A stretch of DNA of 44,452 nucleotides from a virus. How positions within the stretch are numbered: position 1 is the first letter of the stretch; each line of letters opens with the position of its first letter. Shown here piece after piece: positions 1 through 8,476 of this stretch. The DNA is taken from the IMG/VR virus record IMGVR_UViG_3300047185_000031, positions 1-44,452 of that record; one strand, 5' to 3'. The notes under the pieces were generated by a model. That model ran no database searches. It was not told where the DNA came from and worked only from the letters and a program-made list of their open reading frames with translations. A program made the position numbers and the translations under genes.

Positions 1-4
1 TTGG

Positions 5-84
5 TATAGTTTGGCAAGCGGTTCTGGATTTTCTTTCAGATTGTCTGGATTTTTATTATCAGACGGAAAATTTACTGGAATTTT
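5..84. repeat. Terminal transposase-binding-like sites, left edge of window
   Basis: Three CTGGA-containing sites point inward: GGTTCTGGA at 20-28, CAGATTGTCTGGA at 37-49 and ACTGGAATTTT at 74-84. TATAG at 5-9 precedes the first by exactly 10 bases. The same arrangement occurs inverted at the other edge. By analogy with the three MuA sites at each Mu end, these are probably the sites bound by the transposase at 39495-41774. Confidence 0.7.
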
Positions 85-124
85 GGGAACAAAAAAACGA
101 CATCTCCGATTCGGGGATCTCTCT

Positions 125-169
125 AATCTGCTTGTGAAAAGTTTGTAACGCCTATTTCACAATCTTTTT
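125..169. repeat. Copy 1 of a hairpin repeat flanking the methylase gene
   Basis: A TTGTGAAA/TTTCACAA inverted repeat followed on the plus strand by TCTTTTT. It closely resembles 1104-1148 (same AATCTG start, same stem, same T-run). It sits at the 3' end of the methylase gene. It could act as a terminator for plus-strand transcription, or mark the boundary of an inserted gene. Confidence 0.55.
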
Positions 170-935
170 AATAGTTCGATATCAATAATTCGGTCACTGT
201 TTTGTGCGGTGAATGACCGTATCCTGCCGTGTAAATCGTCTTTTCCCTGGAGATCCGAAATTCCTTAAATAGCTCTCGCGTTTTTGGGTGATCATTGATC
301 GATAGAAGAAATTTCCCCCGGATCATCGATAGGATGTCCCTTAATTTTTGAAAGTCTTCTCTGAAAAATATTCCGTCGCCATAGTCTTTCTCATACCCAT
401 AGTAAGGAGGATCAAGATAGAAGAATGTTCCCGGTTTATCAAAACAGGCGATTACTTCCCCATAGGGTTTGTTTTCAATATATACGCGTGCCAAACGGAG
501 ATGAACCATCGAGAGATCCTCTTCAATTCGCAGTAAGTTTAAGCGAGGAGGCCTCTGCGCCGAAATGCCAAAAGTCGGCCTTTTCACTTTACTCGAGTAC
601 CCTGCCTTTAGTAAAAAATAGAATCTGACGGCTCGCTGGATGTCGGTAAGCGTTTCAGGGTCCTCTTTTTTAAATCTCTCAAATTCGTCCCTGGCTACAA
701 GAATCCATTTTAAATAACGAATGAATTCCTCAAGGTGATATTTGACTACACGGTAAAGGGTCACCAGGTCCGTGTTGATATCGTTTAGGATCTCCACCTT
801 TGATTCCTCTTTTGTAAATAGCACCCAGGCCGCACCTGCAAAGACCTCACAGTAACAGGTGTGAGGCGGTATTTTCGGAACGATCTTTCCGGCTAAAAGA
901 TGTTTTCCTCCCGGATAGGCTAATAAACTTCTCAT
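168..935 (-). CDS. DNA N6-adenine methyltransferase, Dam/D12 class (terminal copy)
   Basis: A 255-residue D12-class adenine methyltransferase. The N-terminal YPGGK segment (residues 7-11) matches the AdoMet-binding start of this class and DPPY at 175-178 is the catalytic motif. Length is close to that of Dam (about 270). The ATG follows GGGAGGTTCGGACC. It is the last gene of the genome in transcription order, where Mu carries mom, and stands apart from the upstream cassette by a 199-base gap. It is clearly different from the early methylase at 36247-37074. The expected role is protection of phage DNA or control of methylation-sensitive promoters; the target sequence cannot be read from the protein. 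Confidence 0.88.
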   Translation of the reverse strand: MRSLLAYPGGKHLLAGKIVPKIPPHTCYCEVFAGAAWVLFTKEESKVEILNDINTDLVTLYRVVKYHLEEFIRYLKWILVARDEFERFKKEDPETLTDIQRAVRFYFLLKAGYSSKVKRPTFGISAQRPPRLNLLRIEEDLSMVHLRLARVYIENKPYGEVIACFDKPGTFFYLDPPYYGYEKDYGDGIFFREDFQKLRDILSMIRGKFLLSINDHPKTRELFKEFRISREKTIYTAGYGHSPHKTVTELLISNY

Positions 936-1134
936 GGTCCGAACCTCCCATTGTGTTTTGGGATTAACCCTGATATACCTATTTTTACGTGTGCGGATGG
1001 TAGCGGATTATCCCGTCCTGTGCCTCACACAGGGTTAAGGGAGGTTCTAACTCCCTTGATTACTGTCCGCTAAAAATAAGGGAAGTGTCCCTCTTTATCA
1101 GCCAATCTGTTTGTGAAAAGCTTGTGAATGGCTT
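936..1134. other. Gap with hairpins upstream of the methylase
   Basis: Contains two perfect short inverted repeats, AAGGGAG/CTCCCTT at 1037-1057 and CCTGTG/CACAGG at 1017-1033, and at 1079-1094 a fragment of the GGGAAGTGTCCCT repeat family found elsewhere. No convincing -35/-10 pair is visible. The hairpins lack a following T-run on the minus strand, so a classical terminator is not clear. Confidence 0.4.
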
Positions 1135-1148
1135 TCACAACTTTTTTT
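1104..1148. repeat. Copy 2 of the hairpin repeat flanking the methylase gene
   Basis: Same stem (TTGTGAAA/TTTCACAA) and T-run as 125-169. It overlaps the last codons and the stop of the radical SAM gene ending at 1135. The two copies bracket the methylase gene as direct repeats. Confidence 0.55.
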
Positions 1149-2142
1149 GTTGTTTAAGCCATCGGTTTTTTAGTTCAAAAAGCATGGGAAATAATTTTTT
1201 AAAGGCCCCGCAAAAAGGGGTCCTTTTCCCATAGGTTCCATAAGTTAATTTCCTCGTATAAGGACATCCTCCTTGGCACCACATGATCCATTCGCATCCT
1301 TGGCATTCGGAAAGATTCTTGGCGCTCCATCGCTGCGGGAATTTGAAATCCCTTATGCTCCTGTGAGTCGAGATATGCCCGATCACCGTCTCCATGTCGG
1401 CATTACAACTACGGACCGTACCATCCGGATCCACCACAAGAAACCAGCGGCCGCAGGCATTAGGATTTTTGGGTCCTGGCCATGTGACCGTCATTGATTC
1501 CATGATAAAATTGGGCCACATCGATCTTTCGGCACCGAGAAGAATTTCAAACATCTTGCCCATTTGTTTTTCATATTCATCAACGTATCCGGGAATCGTC
1601 CCTCCATGATAGAGTCGATTTACCCGCATATGGCAGCCGTACTGGACGGCCAATTCCGTAAGCTGCGGGAGGCGTGGCATGTTGAATTCGTCAAGCACAA
1701 TTGCAAGACTGCAGCCACGACAGATTTTTTTTATCTTTAAAATTCTTTTTTCGATTTCGCACAAGGGGTTATTTGTCGGATTAAGAAGGATTTTAATGTT
1801 GCGCCTTTTTAACATCTTTAGTGTTGTATTGCTCAGAAAATCCCCATTTGTAAAAACTACGAAACCGCCTTCAGGAGCCGGATTTGAAAGGTCGGGTTTG
1901 TTTGCATTTACGATATCGACGATTTTGAGCATCGGATGACGATTAAGCAGTGGTTCGCCTCCGAGAAAATGGATTCTATATTCTGGAACATTGCCATTTC
2001 TCATGAGATCGCAGATCCAGAGACTTATTTTTTCAGACATCTTAACGGTCATCTTCCCTTTTCCATCAGGATAATAGCATTGGGGGCATTCTCGATTGCA
2101 TTCTGCGGTCATATAAATGTTGATGTGGAGGGGATCAACCAT
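1135..2142 (-). CDS. Radical SAM/SPASM-domain enzyme (second of the cassette)
   Basis: A 335-residue radical SAM protein. The [4Fe-4S]-binding CxxxCxxC motif is at C15, C19, C22 and the GGEP AdoMet motif at 61-64. The C-terminal third has the cysteine pattern of a SPASM or twitch auxiliary-cluster domain (CGRW, then RSCNAD, CQGC, WCQGGC and a final FC). SPASM enzymes of known function mostly modify peptides or proteins, for example RiPP maturases and sulfatase-maturing enzymes. The start overlaps the GNAT-like gene by 8 bases behind GGGGAGGG, so it is translated with the cassette. No precursor peptide is obvious nearby. The substrate is unknown. Confidence 0.85.
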   Translation of the reverse strand: MVDPLHINIYMTAECNRECPQCYYPDGKGKMTVKMSEKISLWICDLMRNGNVPEYRIHFLGGEPLLNRHPMLKIVDIVNANKPDLSNPAPEGGFVVFTNGDFLSNTTLKMLKRRNIKILLNPTNNPLCEIEKRILKIKKICRGCSLAIVLDEFNMPRLPQLTELAVQYGCHMRVNRLYHGGTIPGYVDEYEKQMGKMFEILLGAERSMWPNFIMESMTVTWPGPKNPNACGRWFLVVDPDGTVRSCNADMETVIGHISTHRSIRDFKFPQRWSAKNLSECQGCEWIMWCQGGCPYTRKLTYGTYGKRTPFCGAFKKLFPMLFELKNRWLKQQKKL

Positions 2143-2878
2143 TCATTACCCTCCCCACTTCATCGGCCGCCTCATTCATTTCCTTGAGCCAACGCTCGAC
2201 GATCTTCTCGTCCCGGCCGGGAGCAGCCATGAAATATTTTTTTAAATCCATGCTTCGGTAAATATCCCCATTGAATTCCAGAAGCAGATAGGTGGCCCAA
2301 GGAGTCTGAAATTCTTGTTTTAGGAAAATATATTTTTGAGTTTCCGGCCCGTCCGAGTCATAGATAATGCTGGCGCATGGAAGGCTGAAATCTATTCTTT
2401 CCCATAGAGGATGCCCCTCGCTATCCTTCCGTGCAAGGGTATAAACATAGATTCTCCTGGCGATTCCGGAGATAAAAAGCATATGGATGAGATCGGAGAT
2501 GGCGTATCTCGAATATTTTGTTTTCCTGTATTTGGGGAATATCCATTTGTGATAGCTGAAGTCATTCTTTCCAAACCCGTGGGGATTATCAATCACTTCG
2601 GTGAAAACAATATTCCCGACGGCCTCCAAATCCCTGTAGATGTAGGCACAGAACCTCCTCCCTGTTTTCTCCCCTTTAAAAATAAGATTCCTGTGATCGT
2701 AAAGCCTTCTATAATCCGGGTCTTCCCTGAAAAATCTTTTCGATGAAATTCTTTCCTTAATAGGAATGTCGTTCACATCGAAATACCAGACTTCAGGATA
2801 AACACAGATGCCGCCCTCTGGTATCAGCCTGTCAAACTCGGATAATCCATCTGATAACATACTCTCAATTTTAGGCAT
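2135..2878 (-). CDS. GNAT-like acyltransferase-fold protein (tentative)
   Basis: An ATG at 2878 overlaps the upstream stop by 8 bases with GAGGA upstream, giving about 247 residues; a longer frame from 3016 would overlap the neighbour by 146 bases and is unlikely. The middle of the protein alternates strands and helices in a way that recalls GNAT N-acyltransferases (GNIVFTEVID, then a basic YRKTKYSRYAISDL helix, then RRIYVYTLARKD and LWERIDF). The call rests on overall pattern, not a strict motif. Mu Mom, which modifies adenine, has a GNAT-like fold and lies at the equivalent place in Mu, but I see no direct sequence match to Mom. Confidence 0.5.
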   Translation of the reverse strand: MPKIESMLSDGLSEFDRLIPEGGICVYPEVWYFDVNDIPIKERISSKRFFREDPDYRRLYDHRNLIFKGEKTGRRFCAYIYRDLEAVGNIVFTEVIDNPHGFGKNDFSYHKWIFPKYRKTKYSRYAISDLIHMLFISGIARRIYVYTLARKDSEGHPLWERIDFSLPCASIIYDSDGPETQKYIFLKQEFQTPWATYLLLEFNGDIYRSMDLKKYFMAAPGRDEKIVERWLKEMNEAADEVGRVMNG

Positions 2879-3620
2879 AGAATGTGCAATCCTCAAAAAG
2901 CCTTCCATCTGGAAGTCTGAATGAAAAGACCTCGGCTCTGCCTGGAATAAAATCTCCTTCAAAGAGAAGGGCGTCTTCCATTTTCCAATTCTCTGAGATC
3001 GATTGATTGATCTCACGAATGAGGTCGCTATTCCTTCCCGGTTTTAGAAAACATTTAACTTGGCCAATCGCTTTTTGGATGTTCGGTCCCTCATCTCCAA
3101 TCGCAATCGATCCAAGCTTTAGACCGTTTTCATCTTTGATTATTTCCTTCAAGAATATCGATTTTGTTCTTCGGGCCGCGTCTCCTACATGCCCCATGAA
3201 AAAAAGAGGGATCTCGGGGCCCCTTGCGATGAGATCGTATTCATGCCTCTCATCGCTTAGGAATTTCATTGTCAGCATCGATAAAACAAGATCAACATAT
3301 CTTTGGATCAGCAGTTTTTCTGCAATGGGTAACAGGATTTTCCATGCCTTATTTTGAGCCTCTCTCCTCCTGGATTCCGACGTAAATAGAGGGCCTTTCA
3401 TTTCCCATTTAATCCCGGCCGCTTCCAGATCGTTGATCTGCTTCGATACATTCTCGGTTCCAGGAAATTTAAGGCCTGTGCGGGCATACAGGAGCGTTTT
3501 CCCGTAATCCGGCAAGATCCTAATGGTGGCATCCCCGAGCGTCTGCGCATAGGCTATAAGCGCTCTATGGCCATCGTGGAGGCCTTTGGTATGACCCGAC
3601 ATTGGAACAAGAATTTTCAT
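2871..3620 (-). CDS. Nucleotidyltransferase-like protein with HxGH motif
   Basis: The start at 3620 forms an ATGA overlap with the stop of the upstream radical SAM gene, which favours it over the upstream in-frame ATG at 3635. The protein is about 249 residues. The N-terminus MKILVPMSGH followed by HDGH (residues 15-18) resembles the HIGH-superfamily nucleotidylyltransferases and pantothenate synthetase, which form AMP- or CMP-activated intermediates. The rest is not recognised; GHVGDAARRTKS may be a second substrate-binding loop. In this context it could activate a small molecule that the other cassette enzymes attach or rearrange. The assignment is moderate. Confidence 0.55.
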   Translation of the reverse strand: MKILVPMSGHTKGLHDGHRALIAYAQTLGDATIRILPDYGKTLLYARTGLKFPGTENVSKQINDLEAAGIKWEMKGPLFTSESRRREAQNKAWKILLPIAEKLLIQRYVDLVLSMLTMKFLSDERHEYDLIARGPEIPLFFMGHVGDAARRTKSIFLKEIIKDENGLKLGSIAIGDEGPNIQKAIGQVKCFLKPGRNSDLIREINQSISENWKMEDALLFEGDFIPGRAEVFSFRLPDGRLFEDCTFYA

Positions 3621-4762
3621 GCTGTTGGCCCGCAATAAAATTCAAAGTTACAGGTGCAGGGTTTCGGCTCTGCAGCACCATCGTGGTTTTCGATCTTTTG
3701 GGCATAATATTTGGAGATTCTTCTTTGCATTTCCACGTATCGGCAGAGCTGCGGGGGGGCCTTCCATATATCCCCCATCATGTCATAATTGACACCAAAA
3801 CAGCCGCCATGACAGGGCGTCCGTTCAAAACATTCTTTCTTTTTGCAATCATCAGGATAAAAATGGATGAATTGATCTCTCAATCCCTTCGATGTGATCC
3901 CATAATCTATATGGCCGAGAATCATCGGCTTTTCATTCCAGGGCCTCTGATCACTGAATTTGCAGAACCTATGGCATGGATAGAAGGATCCATCAATATC
4001 AAATCCAACATAAAACCTTCCTGCCCCGCAGGGCCAGTGGCTTTTGTCTGACCCTCGATAAGATTTGAAATGCTCGATGTCGATTCGAATGCCGTGACTC
4101 TTCATGAATGCCAAGAAGTCGATCGTCTTGAGGCATTCGCTTTCCCAGATTTTCCAATGGTCCTCGGTCCAGCCTGATTCGTAGACCGGGGAAAACATTA
4201 TGTTATAGAGTCCATGTCTCGCCAAATACCGGATATCCTCATGAAATCTATGGATCCCCCCTGCATAAGGGGACATCCTGACTTTCAGTTTGGGCCATAT
4301 CTTCAATGCCTTTTCGACATTCCTCATGATTGTTGATTGGGATCCATCACCATTATGGAAGATTCTGAATTTATTGTGTGATTCCGGGGTGCCATCCAAA
4401 GATATCATGAAGAAGGCTCTGTGGTCGGCAAGGTATCTGATTTTTTCCTCAGTCAAAAGTGTGCCGTTCGTCGTCCCGCCAAACCCGACATTCACGCCAA
4501 ACCACTTTCTCTTGAATTCGGCATAGCGTATCAATTCCTTGATAAGATCCCATTCTAACAGGGGCTCCCCTCCCCAAAAAGAGACCTCAATCCGTTTCCG
4601 GTTTCCCTCGAGGGCATTCTTAAAAAGAAAGTCTATGATCCTTTTCCCCATCGATAGATGAAGTCTTTTGCCCGCCTTGCCGCCGGTAAAGCAATACGAA
4701 CAGGCGAGATTACATGCCTGGGTAAGGTTTAGGGTCGCATTGGTAATCGGGTATAATTGCAT
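3617..4762 (-). CDS. Radical SAM/SPASM-domain enzyme (first of the cassette)
   Basis: A 381-residue protein. CxxxCxxC is at C17, C21, C24 and GGEP at 64-67. The C-terminal half has SPASM cysteines: CGAG, FYPCHRFC, then CKKKEC, RTPCHGGC and QLC. The order and length match anaerobic sulfatase-maturase-like and RiPP-maturing enzymes, which use AdoMet to generate a 5'-deoxyadenosyl radical and carry auxiliary clusters. After SPASM there is a tail ending CTCNFEFYCGPTA, an additional cysteine-rich stretch not expected in the family. The gene starts 10 bases after the preceding stop, with AGGA upstream, and ends in an ATGA overlap with the next gene. The substrate is unknown. Confidence 0.87.
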   Translation of the reverse strand: MQLYPITNATLNLTQACNLACSYCFTGGKAGKRLHLSMGKRIIDFLFKNALEGNRKRIEVSFWGGEPLLEWDLIKELIRYAEFKRKWFGVNVGFGGTTNGTLLTEEKIRYLADHRAFFMISLDGTPESHNKFRIFHNGDGSQSTIMRNVEKALKIWPKLKVRMSPYAGGIHRFHEDIRYLARHGLYNIMFSPVYESGWTEDHWKIWESECLKTIDFLAFMKSHGIRIDIEHFKSYRGSDKSHWPCGAGRFYVGFDIDGSFYPCHRFCKFSDQRPWNEKPMILGHIDYGITSKGLRDQFIHFYPDDCKKKECFERTPCHGGCFGVNYDMMGDIWKAPPQLCRYVEMQRRISKYYAQKIENHDGAAEPKPCTCNFEFYCGPTA

Positions 4763-4771
4763 TATTTGGTC

Positions 4772-5365
4772 CTATGCCCTTTTTGTTTTGATGATCTTCT
4801 TTTCTTCATCAGGGAATTCAATCCAGTCGAGGATCGCCTCCATCTGATTGGGGGTCAATGCCAGTCTGCTTTCCTTTTTTGGTCTTCCATCCTCCTCTTC
4901 TTGGATCTCCACCATCTCGGTGGGCAGATCCTCGCAGCTCACGCGATGGAAATCGATATCAACCATCTTTCTCATTTCCAAATTAAAGTTTTCAATTTTC
5001 TTCTCCTGCGATGATATGACTTCCTTATATTTGCTCTTCAATTTCTTAAGTTCCTCATTGAACTCTCTCTTTTTCTTCTCATCGATTTCGAATACGAAAG
5101 CAAAGGATCCATCAGGATTCGTAATCCTTTTCTTCGCCGGTTCTCCATTTTCAATCCTGGCAAATTTTTTACAGACCTCTTGACGTTCTTTATCATATTC
5201 CCGGAACTCCGAATCTGGCTCAATGGTGCTCTGCATATCGTCGATCTCAGATTTGATTTTCCTTAAATTTTTAGTGGCCGCGTAAGCGAACTTGAACTTG
5301 TCCCCTTTCGGCATATCTTCAATAACTTGTTTCATTCTGAATAGTTCAAATCTTTTGATTTTCAT
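4772..5365 (-). CDS. Conserved-looking coiled-coil protein downstream of the tail fibre
   Basis: A 197-residue, highly charged protein starting directly after the tail-fibre stop behind AAGGAGCATAG. Residues roughly 25-145 are rich in K and E with heptad-like spacing and are likely coiled coil. The C-terminus (LTPNQMEAILDWIEFPDEE) resembles a short helical binding segment. No enzymatic motif is visible. Its position after the fibre suggests a fibre-assembly or tail-associated role, but it could equally be the first gene of the radical SAM cassette, 10 bases ahead of it. I do not recognise the family. Confidence 0.6.
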   Translation of the reverse strand: MKIKRFELFRMKQVIEDMPKGDKFKFAYAATKNLRKIKSEIDDMQSTIEPDSEFREYDKERQEVCKKFARIENGEPAKKRITNPDGSFAFVFEIDEKKKREFNEELKKLKSKYKEVISSQEKKIENFNLEMRKMVDIDFHRVSCEDLPTEMVEIQEEEDGRPKKESRLALTPNQMEAILDWIEFPDEEKKIIKTKRA

Positions 5366-8300
5366 CTATGCTCCTTTTAGGAACCCGTTGGCGTCTATTT
5401 GAACGTTTTTTTGGGCTCCTCCTACCTTGATGTATATCGGATTCGTAGAACCGGCGCCGGTGCCAATAAGTATATCGGTTGGGGCATCGGCACCGAGATA
5501 AACTTTATCATCGCTCCCCATGCCGGCAAGCTGTATGGATACTCCGCCGGTGGTTTTTCCCCTGACACCGATGTTATTGTTAAAGAGCAAATTATTGGTC
5601 AGGAAGCCTCCGGCAAAGGTCGGGGAGGAGGCTTGTTTAACTGCCTGATCTAAATAACTTGCAAACTGATATCCATCCCAGAGATCGGCATTTAAATTAG
5701 CCACTACAGTAGATGAGGCGGTGTAAAGATGACCATCTGCTTCTATGACGAATTTTGAAACTCCTGCAACTTTTAAATCCCAAAAATATCCTGTAAAACT
5801 GCCCCCGTTATTGCCCATGTTCATTATGAAGGCATGGCCGGTCATAGCGGAATTTTGATGATATATGTTGAAAATGTTTCCTGAAGTTTTTCCAAAAGAA
5901 ATCGATTGAAAAGTGCTCTGCGTAGTTGAAGAAATATCGTAAAGGTTAAGGCTTTGCACATTGGCTTCAGCAGAGATCTGGGCTATAACCCCAGTGCTTC
6001 CTGCTTTTCCTACTGCAAATATTCCACGGCCTTGACCCCAGTTGATAATATAATGGCCGATGGCATTTGGAACAGCCTCATTGGGAGAAGGTCCTACATC
6101 CACTCTATACCCTATTCCATAATCCCCTTTCACTCCTGCCCAAAAAGCATCGCCGATTCCATAATTGTTCACACCGAAGGCGGGGCGGTCGTATCCGGTT
6201 TCCCCAGTTTCGATGACCATATTTTGATTGAACCAGGAGGTAACCGGATAGCTGCTTGCGCGGTTATTGGCATACCATCGAACGGGCCTCGCCACATTCG
6301 GGGATAGTCCCTGGTCTACTCCCGATTTGTCGAATATCGAGACGGCGTGGAGAATTGTTCTGGCGCCGATAGAGATGTATTCCGTGGCCGGGTTCGATGC
6401 CTTTATCACGACGCCTGTCCAGCTCTCACCGATGATTTCGAGATCTGCCGCGATGGAATTAGCCGTCGGAATCCATAGCGTAAGATTGGGCAAAAACAAT
6501 CTTTTGTAGCCCGCCGTTATTGCGGCCTCGATTGCTGGAGCATCATTTTCCGTTCCGTTAAAGTGACCTCCTGCAAATAATCTGACATCGCACCAGGGGG
6601 TTTTGACCTGAATACCGGTTGTCTTAACTATTCCACCGGTAGGAGTAAGGATAAGATTTCCACTGGAATCAGTCTGAAAATCAGTGTAGACGGAATTGTC
6701 TGTTTGGGTAAGCCTAAGCTGGGGGGCAGAAGCATATAAGATATCTACTCGGCGGCGGGGAGTAATGGTGTTGACGCCGAAGTAGCCGTTGGCATTTAAA
6801 GTTAATGCGTCGGTCCAGGAAATTGCATTGCCTACTATTCCGGGTGGGGCTATACTCCACGTGTGAGCGCCGAGAGATATCTGATATTTCCCAATCGCAA
6901 TATCGGCAATCGCATATTTCCAGCCGGTAGCGTAATAGAATCCCGTACCGAGATAGAATCCTCCAAGATTTCCAGAAATCCCCGAGCCTGATCCTCCAAT
7001 CTCCATCCCAGTTAATGAATCCCAAGCCTTGGGAACGACACCGATACCGAGGTTGGTTCCATCCGTAAAGATTGGAGAAGCAGCATAAGCAGTTCCACCA
7101 CTGCTATAAGGCAGATAGCCAGCGGCCAGAGAGGATGCCCCTGTGCCGCCATCGGCTATCGATACGTCGGTTCCACCCACCCTGTAAATATACTGACTTC
7201 CAATGGTGATCCCGGTTGGAATATCAGTAAGATTTTCAACATTTCCGATTCCACTTGTAGCCCGGCCAAGAAGTGATGCCGTGGCAATCTGTTGAAATTT
7301 AGCAAAAGTAACGACGTTATTGTCAATCGTCCAAATTTTTCCAATATCCGAACCTGTTCCGGATACGGTTATATCTCCCATATCGGCATTATTTATGTTC
7401 AAAATCCCGGTCCCGGCGTCAATCTGGAGGCTTCCACCTACTTTTATACCTCCTAACACCGAGGCGGTTGCGGTCTGTAGGGTGTAGCCAATTCCAGGTA
7501 TTTTCTGCCAAAGAGTGCCGCTATAATAGCAATCATCCCCAGCTACGAAGGCTATGCCCCCGTGTCCAAAATCAACTGTTCCAGCATCTACCGCACGATA
7601 ATACCACCCGACCGTTCCCGTTCCGTCTGCCAGGGTTGGGGTATTGGTAGAAGCAAGCCAGATCCCTTTATAAACCTGTGAGGCTGCAATCGCTGTCCAG
7701 GCGCCCGATCCATCTATGCCGGTGGACATCCAGAAAAAATTTGCAGCTGCGCCGGTTGATAACTTTATCGTTGGGGTAGCCAATGAGGTTGCAAAATATC
7801 CTGTTCCATTGACATTGAGTTTATATCCTAAATCGGTATTCGTCCCGACGAGGACGTTGCCTCCGCTATATGAATTCAATGTGAGTATAAGACCGTTAAT
7901 GCTTAGTTCTTTGTAAAGAGAATTTGTCCTATCGGCCGCTGTTAAATATCCACGGGATGCAGTTGGATTATATGAAACCTCCAATCCTGCTCCGCTGGTT
8001 GGCACCCTTGGGTAACCAAGAGAACGAATGAATCCATCGACATCCAATTTGGCCGATGGAGTCATACCAATACCGATGTTAGTCCCATCCGTATAAAGCG
8101 GGCTATTCACCAATCCGGCAACATCGCTGGCGTGATAAGGGAAATAGCCGTCAGTCAAGGCGGAAAGCCGGATTGAGACGAATGCCGGACTGTCTGTTTC
8201 CATTAAATCGTCTACTACCGACTGCTTCAAAGTCCGCCAGCTCTTATCTCCTCTCCAGTATTGATCAGGTGTCCCTTGAGAAATGGCAGGTTCAAAGTAG

Positions 8301-8476
8301 GAAGAACCTAAGAAATCCATGAAGTTTTCAAGAGTGACTTTCTTCGTATACCAATAATCATCTCTCTCGGCATCCAACACCAGGAGATCGCTCAAGGTGG
8401 GCTCTAATTCTTCCGGAAGTTCGTGGATGGTTATTTTTCCCATTTTTTGCTCAAGAATAGATGGCCGTTTGCTCAT
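5366..8476 (-). CDS. Tail fibre / receptor-binding protein
   Basis: A 1036-residue fibre protein. It has repeated modules (SPLYTDGTNIGIGMTPSAKLDV and a second SPIFTDGTNLGIGVVPKAW, each shown here in part), an ADGGTGASSLAAG segment and a C-terminal ADLWDGYQF motif, all typical of trimeric phage fibres. The middle (around residues 640-700) resembles the start of a tailspike-like beta-helix (WCDVRLFAGGHFNGTENDAPAIEAAI). It overlaps the hub gene by 26 bases if started at 8476; an internal ATG at 8443 (MGKITIHEL) is equally plausible. It probably determines host range. Confidence 0.85.
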   Translation of the reverse strand: MSKRPSILEQKMGKITIHELPEELEPTLSDLLVLDAERDDYWYTKKVTLENFMDFLGSSYFEPAISQGTPDQYWRGDKSWRTLKQSVVDDLMETDSPAFVSIRLSALTDGYFPYHASDVAGLVNSPLYTDGTNIGIGMTPSAKLDVDGFIRSLGYPRVPTSGAGLEVSYNPTASRGYLTAADRTNSLYKELSINGLILTLNSYSGGNVLVGTNTDLGYKLNVNGTGYFATSLATPTIKLSTGAAANFFWMSTGIDGSGAWTAIAASQVYKGIWLASTNTPTLADGTGTVGWYYRAVDAGTVDFGHGGIAFVAGDDCYYSGTLWQKIPGIGYTLQTATASVLGGIKVGGSLQIDAGTGILNINNADMGDITVSGTGSDIGKIWTIDNNVVTFAKFQQIATASLLGRATSGIGNVENLTDIPTGITIGSQYIYRVGGTDVSIADGGTGASSLAAGYLPYSSGGTAYAASPIFTDGTNLGIGVVPKAWDSLTGMEIGGSGSGISGNLGGFYLGTGFYYATGWKYAIADIAIGKYQISLGAHTWSIAPPGIVGNAISWTDALTLNANGYFGVNTITPRRRVDILYASAPQLRLTQTDNSVYTDFQTDSSGNLILTPTGGIVKTTGIQVKTPWCDVRLFAGGHFNGTENDAPAIEAAITAGYKRLFLPNLTLWIPTANSIAADLEIIGESWTGVVIKASNPATEYISIGARTILHAVSIFDKSGVDQGLSPNVARPVRWYANNRASSYPVTSWFNQNMVIETGETGYDRPAFGVNNYGIGDAFWAGVKGDYGIGYRVDVGPSPNEAVPNAIGHYIINWGQGRGIFAVGKAGSTGVIAQISAEANVQSLNLYDISSTTQSTFQSISFGKTSGNIFNIYHQNSAMTGHAFIMNMGNNGGSFTGYFWDLKVAGVSKFVIEADGHLYTASSTVVANLNADLWDGYQFASYLDQAVKQASSPTFAGGFLTNNLLFNNNIGVRGKTTGGVSIQLAGMGSDDKVYLGADAPTDILIGTGAGSTNPIYIKVGGAQKNVQIDANGFLKGA

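Noticed and set aside
2135-2878. Mu Mom orthologue
   Set aside because: Position and GNAT-like look match, but no direct sequence similarity to Mom was recognised and no com-like gene lies next to it.
2871-3620. True pantothenate synthetase
   Set aside because: Only the N-terminal HxGH region is similar; the remaining motifs of PanC are not seen and the context is a modification cassette.
5366-8476. Diversity-generating retroelement target in the tail fibre
   Set aside because: No reverse transcriptase gene or template repeat is visible in the window.
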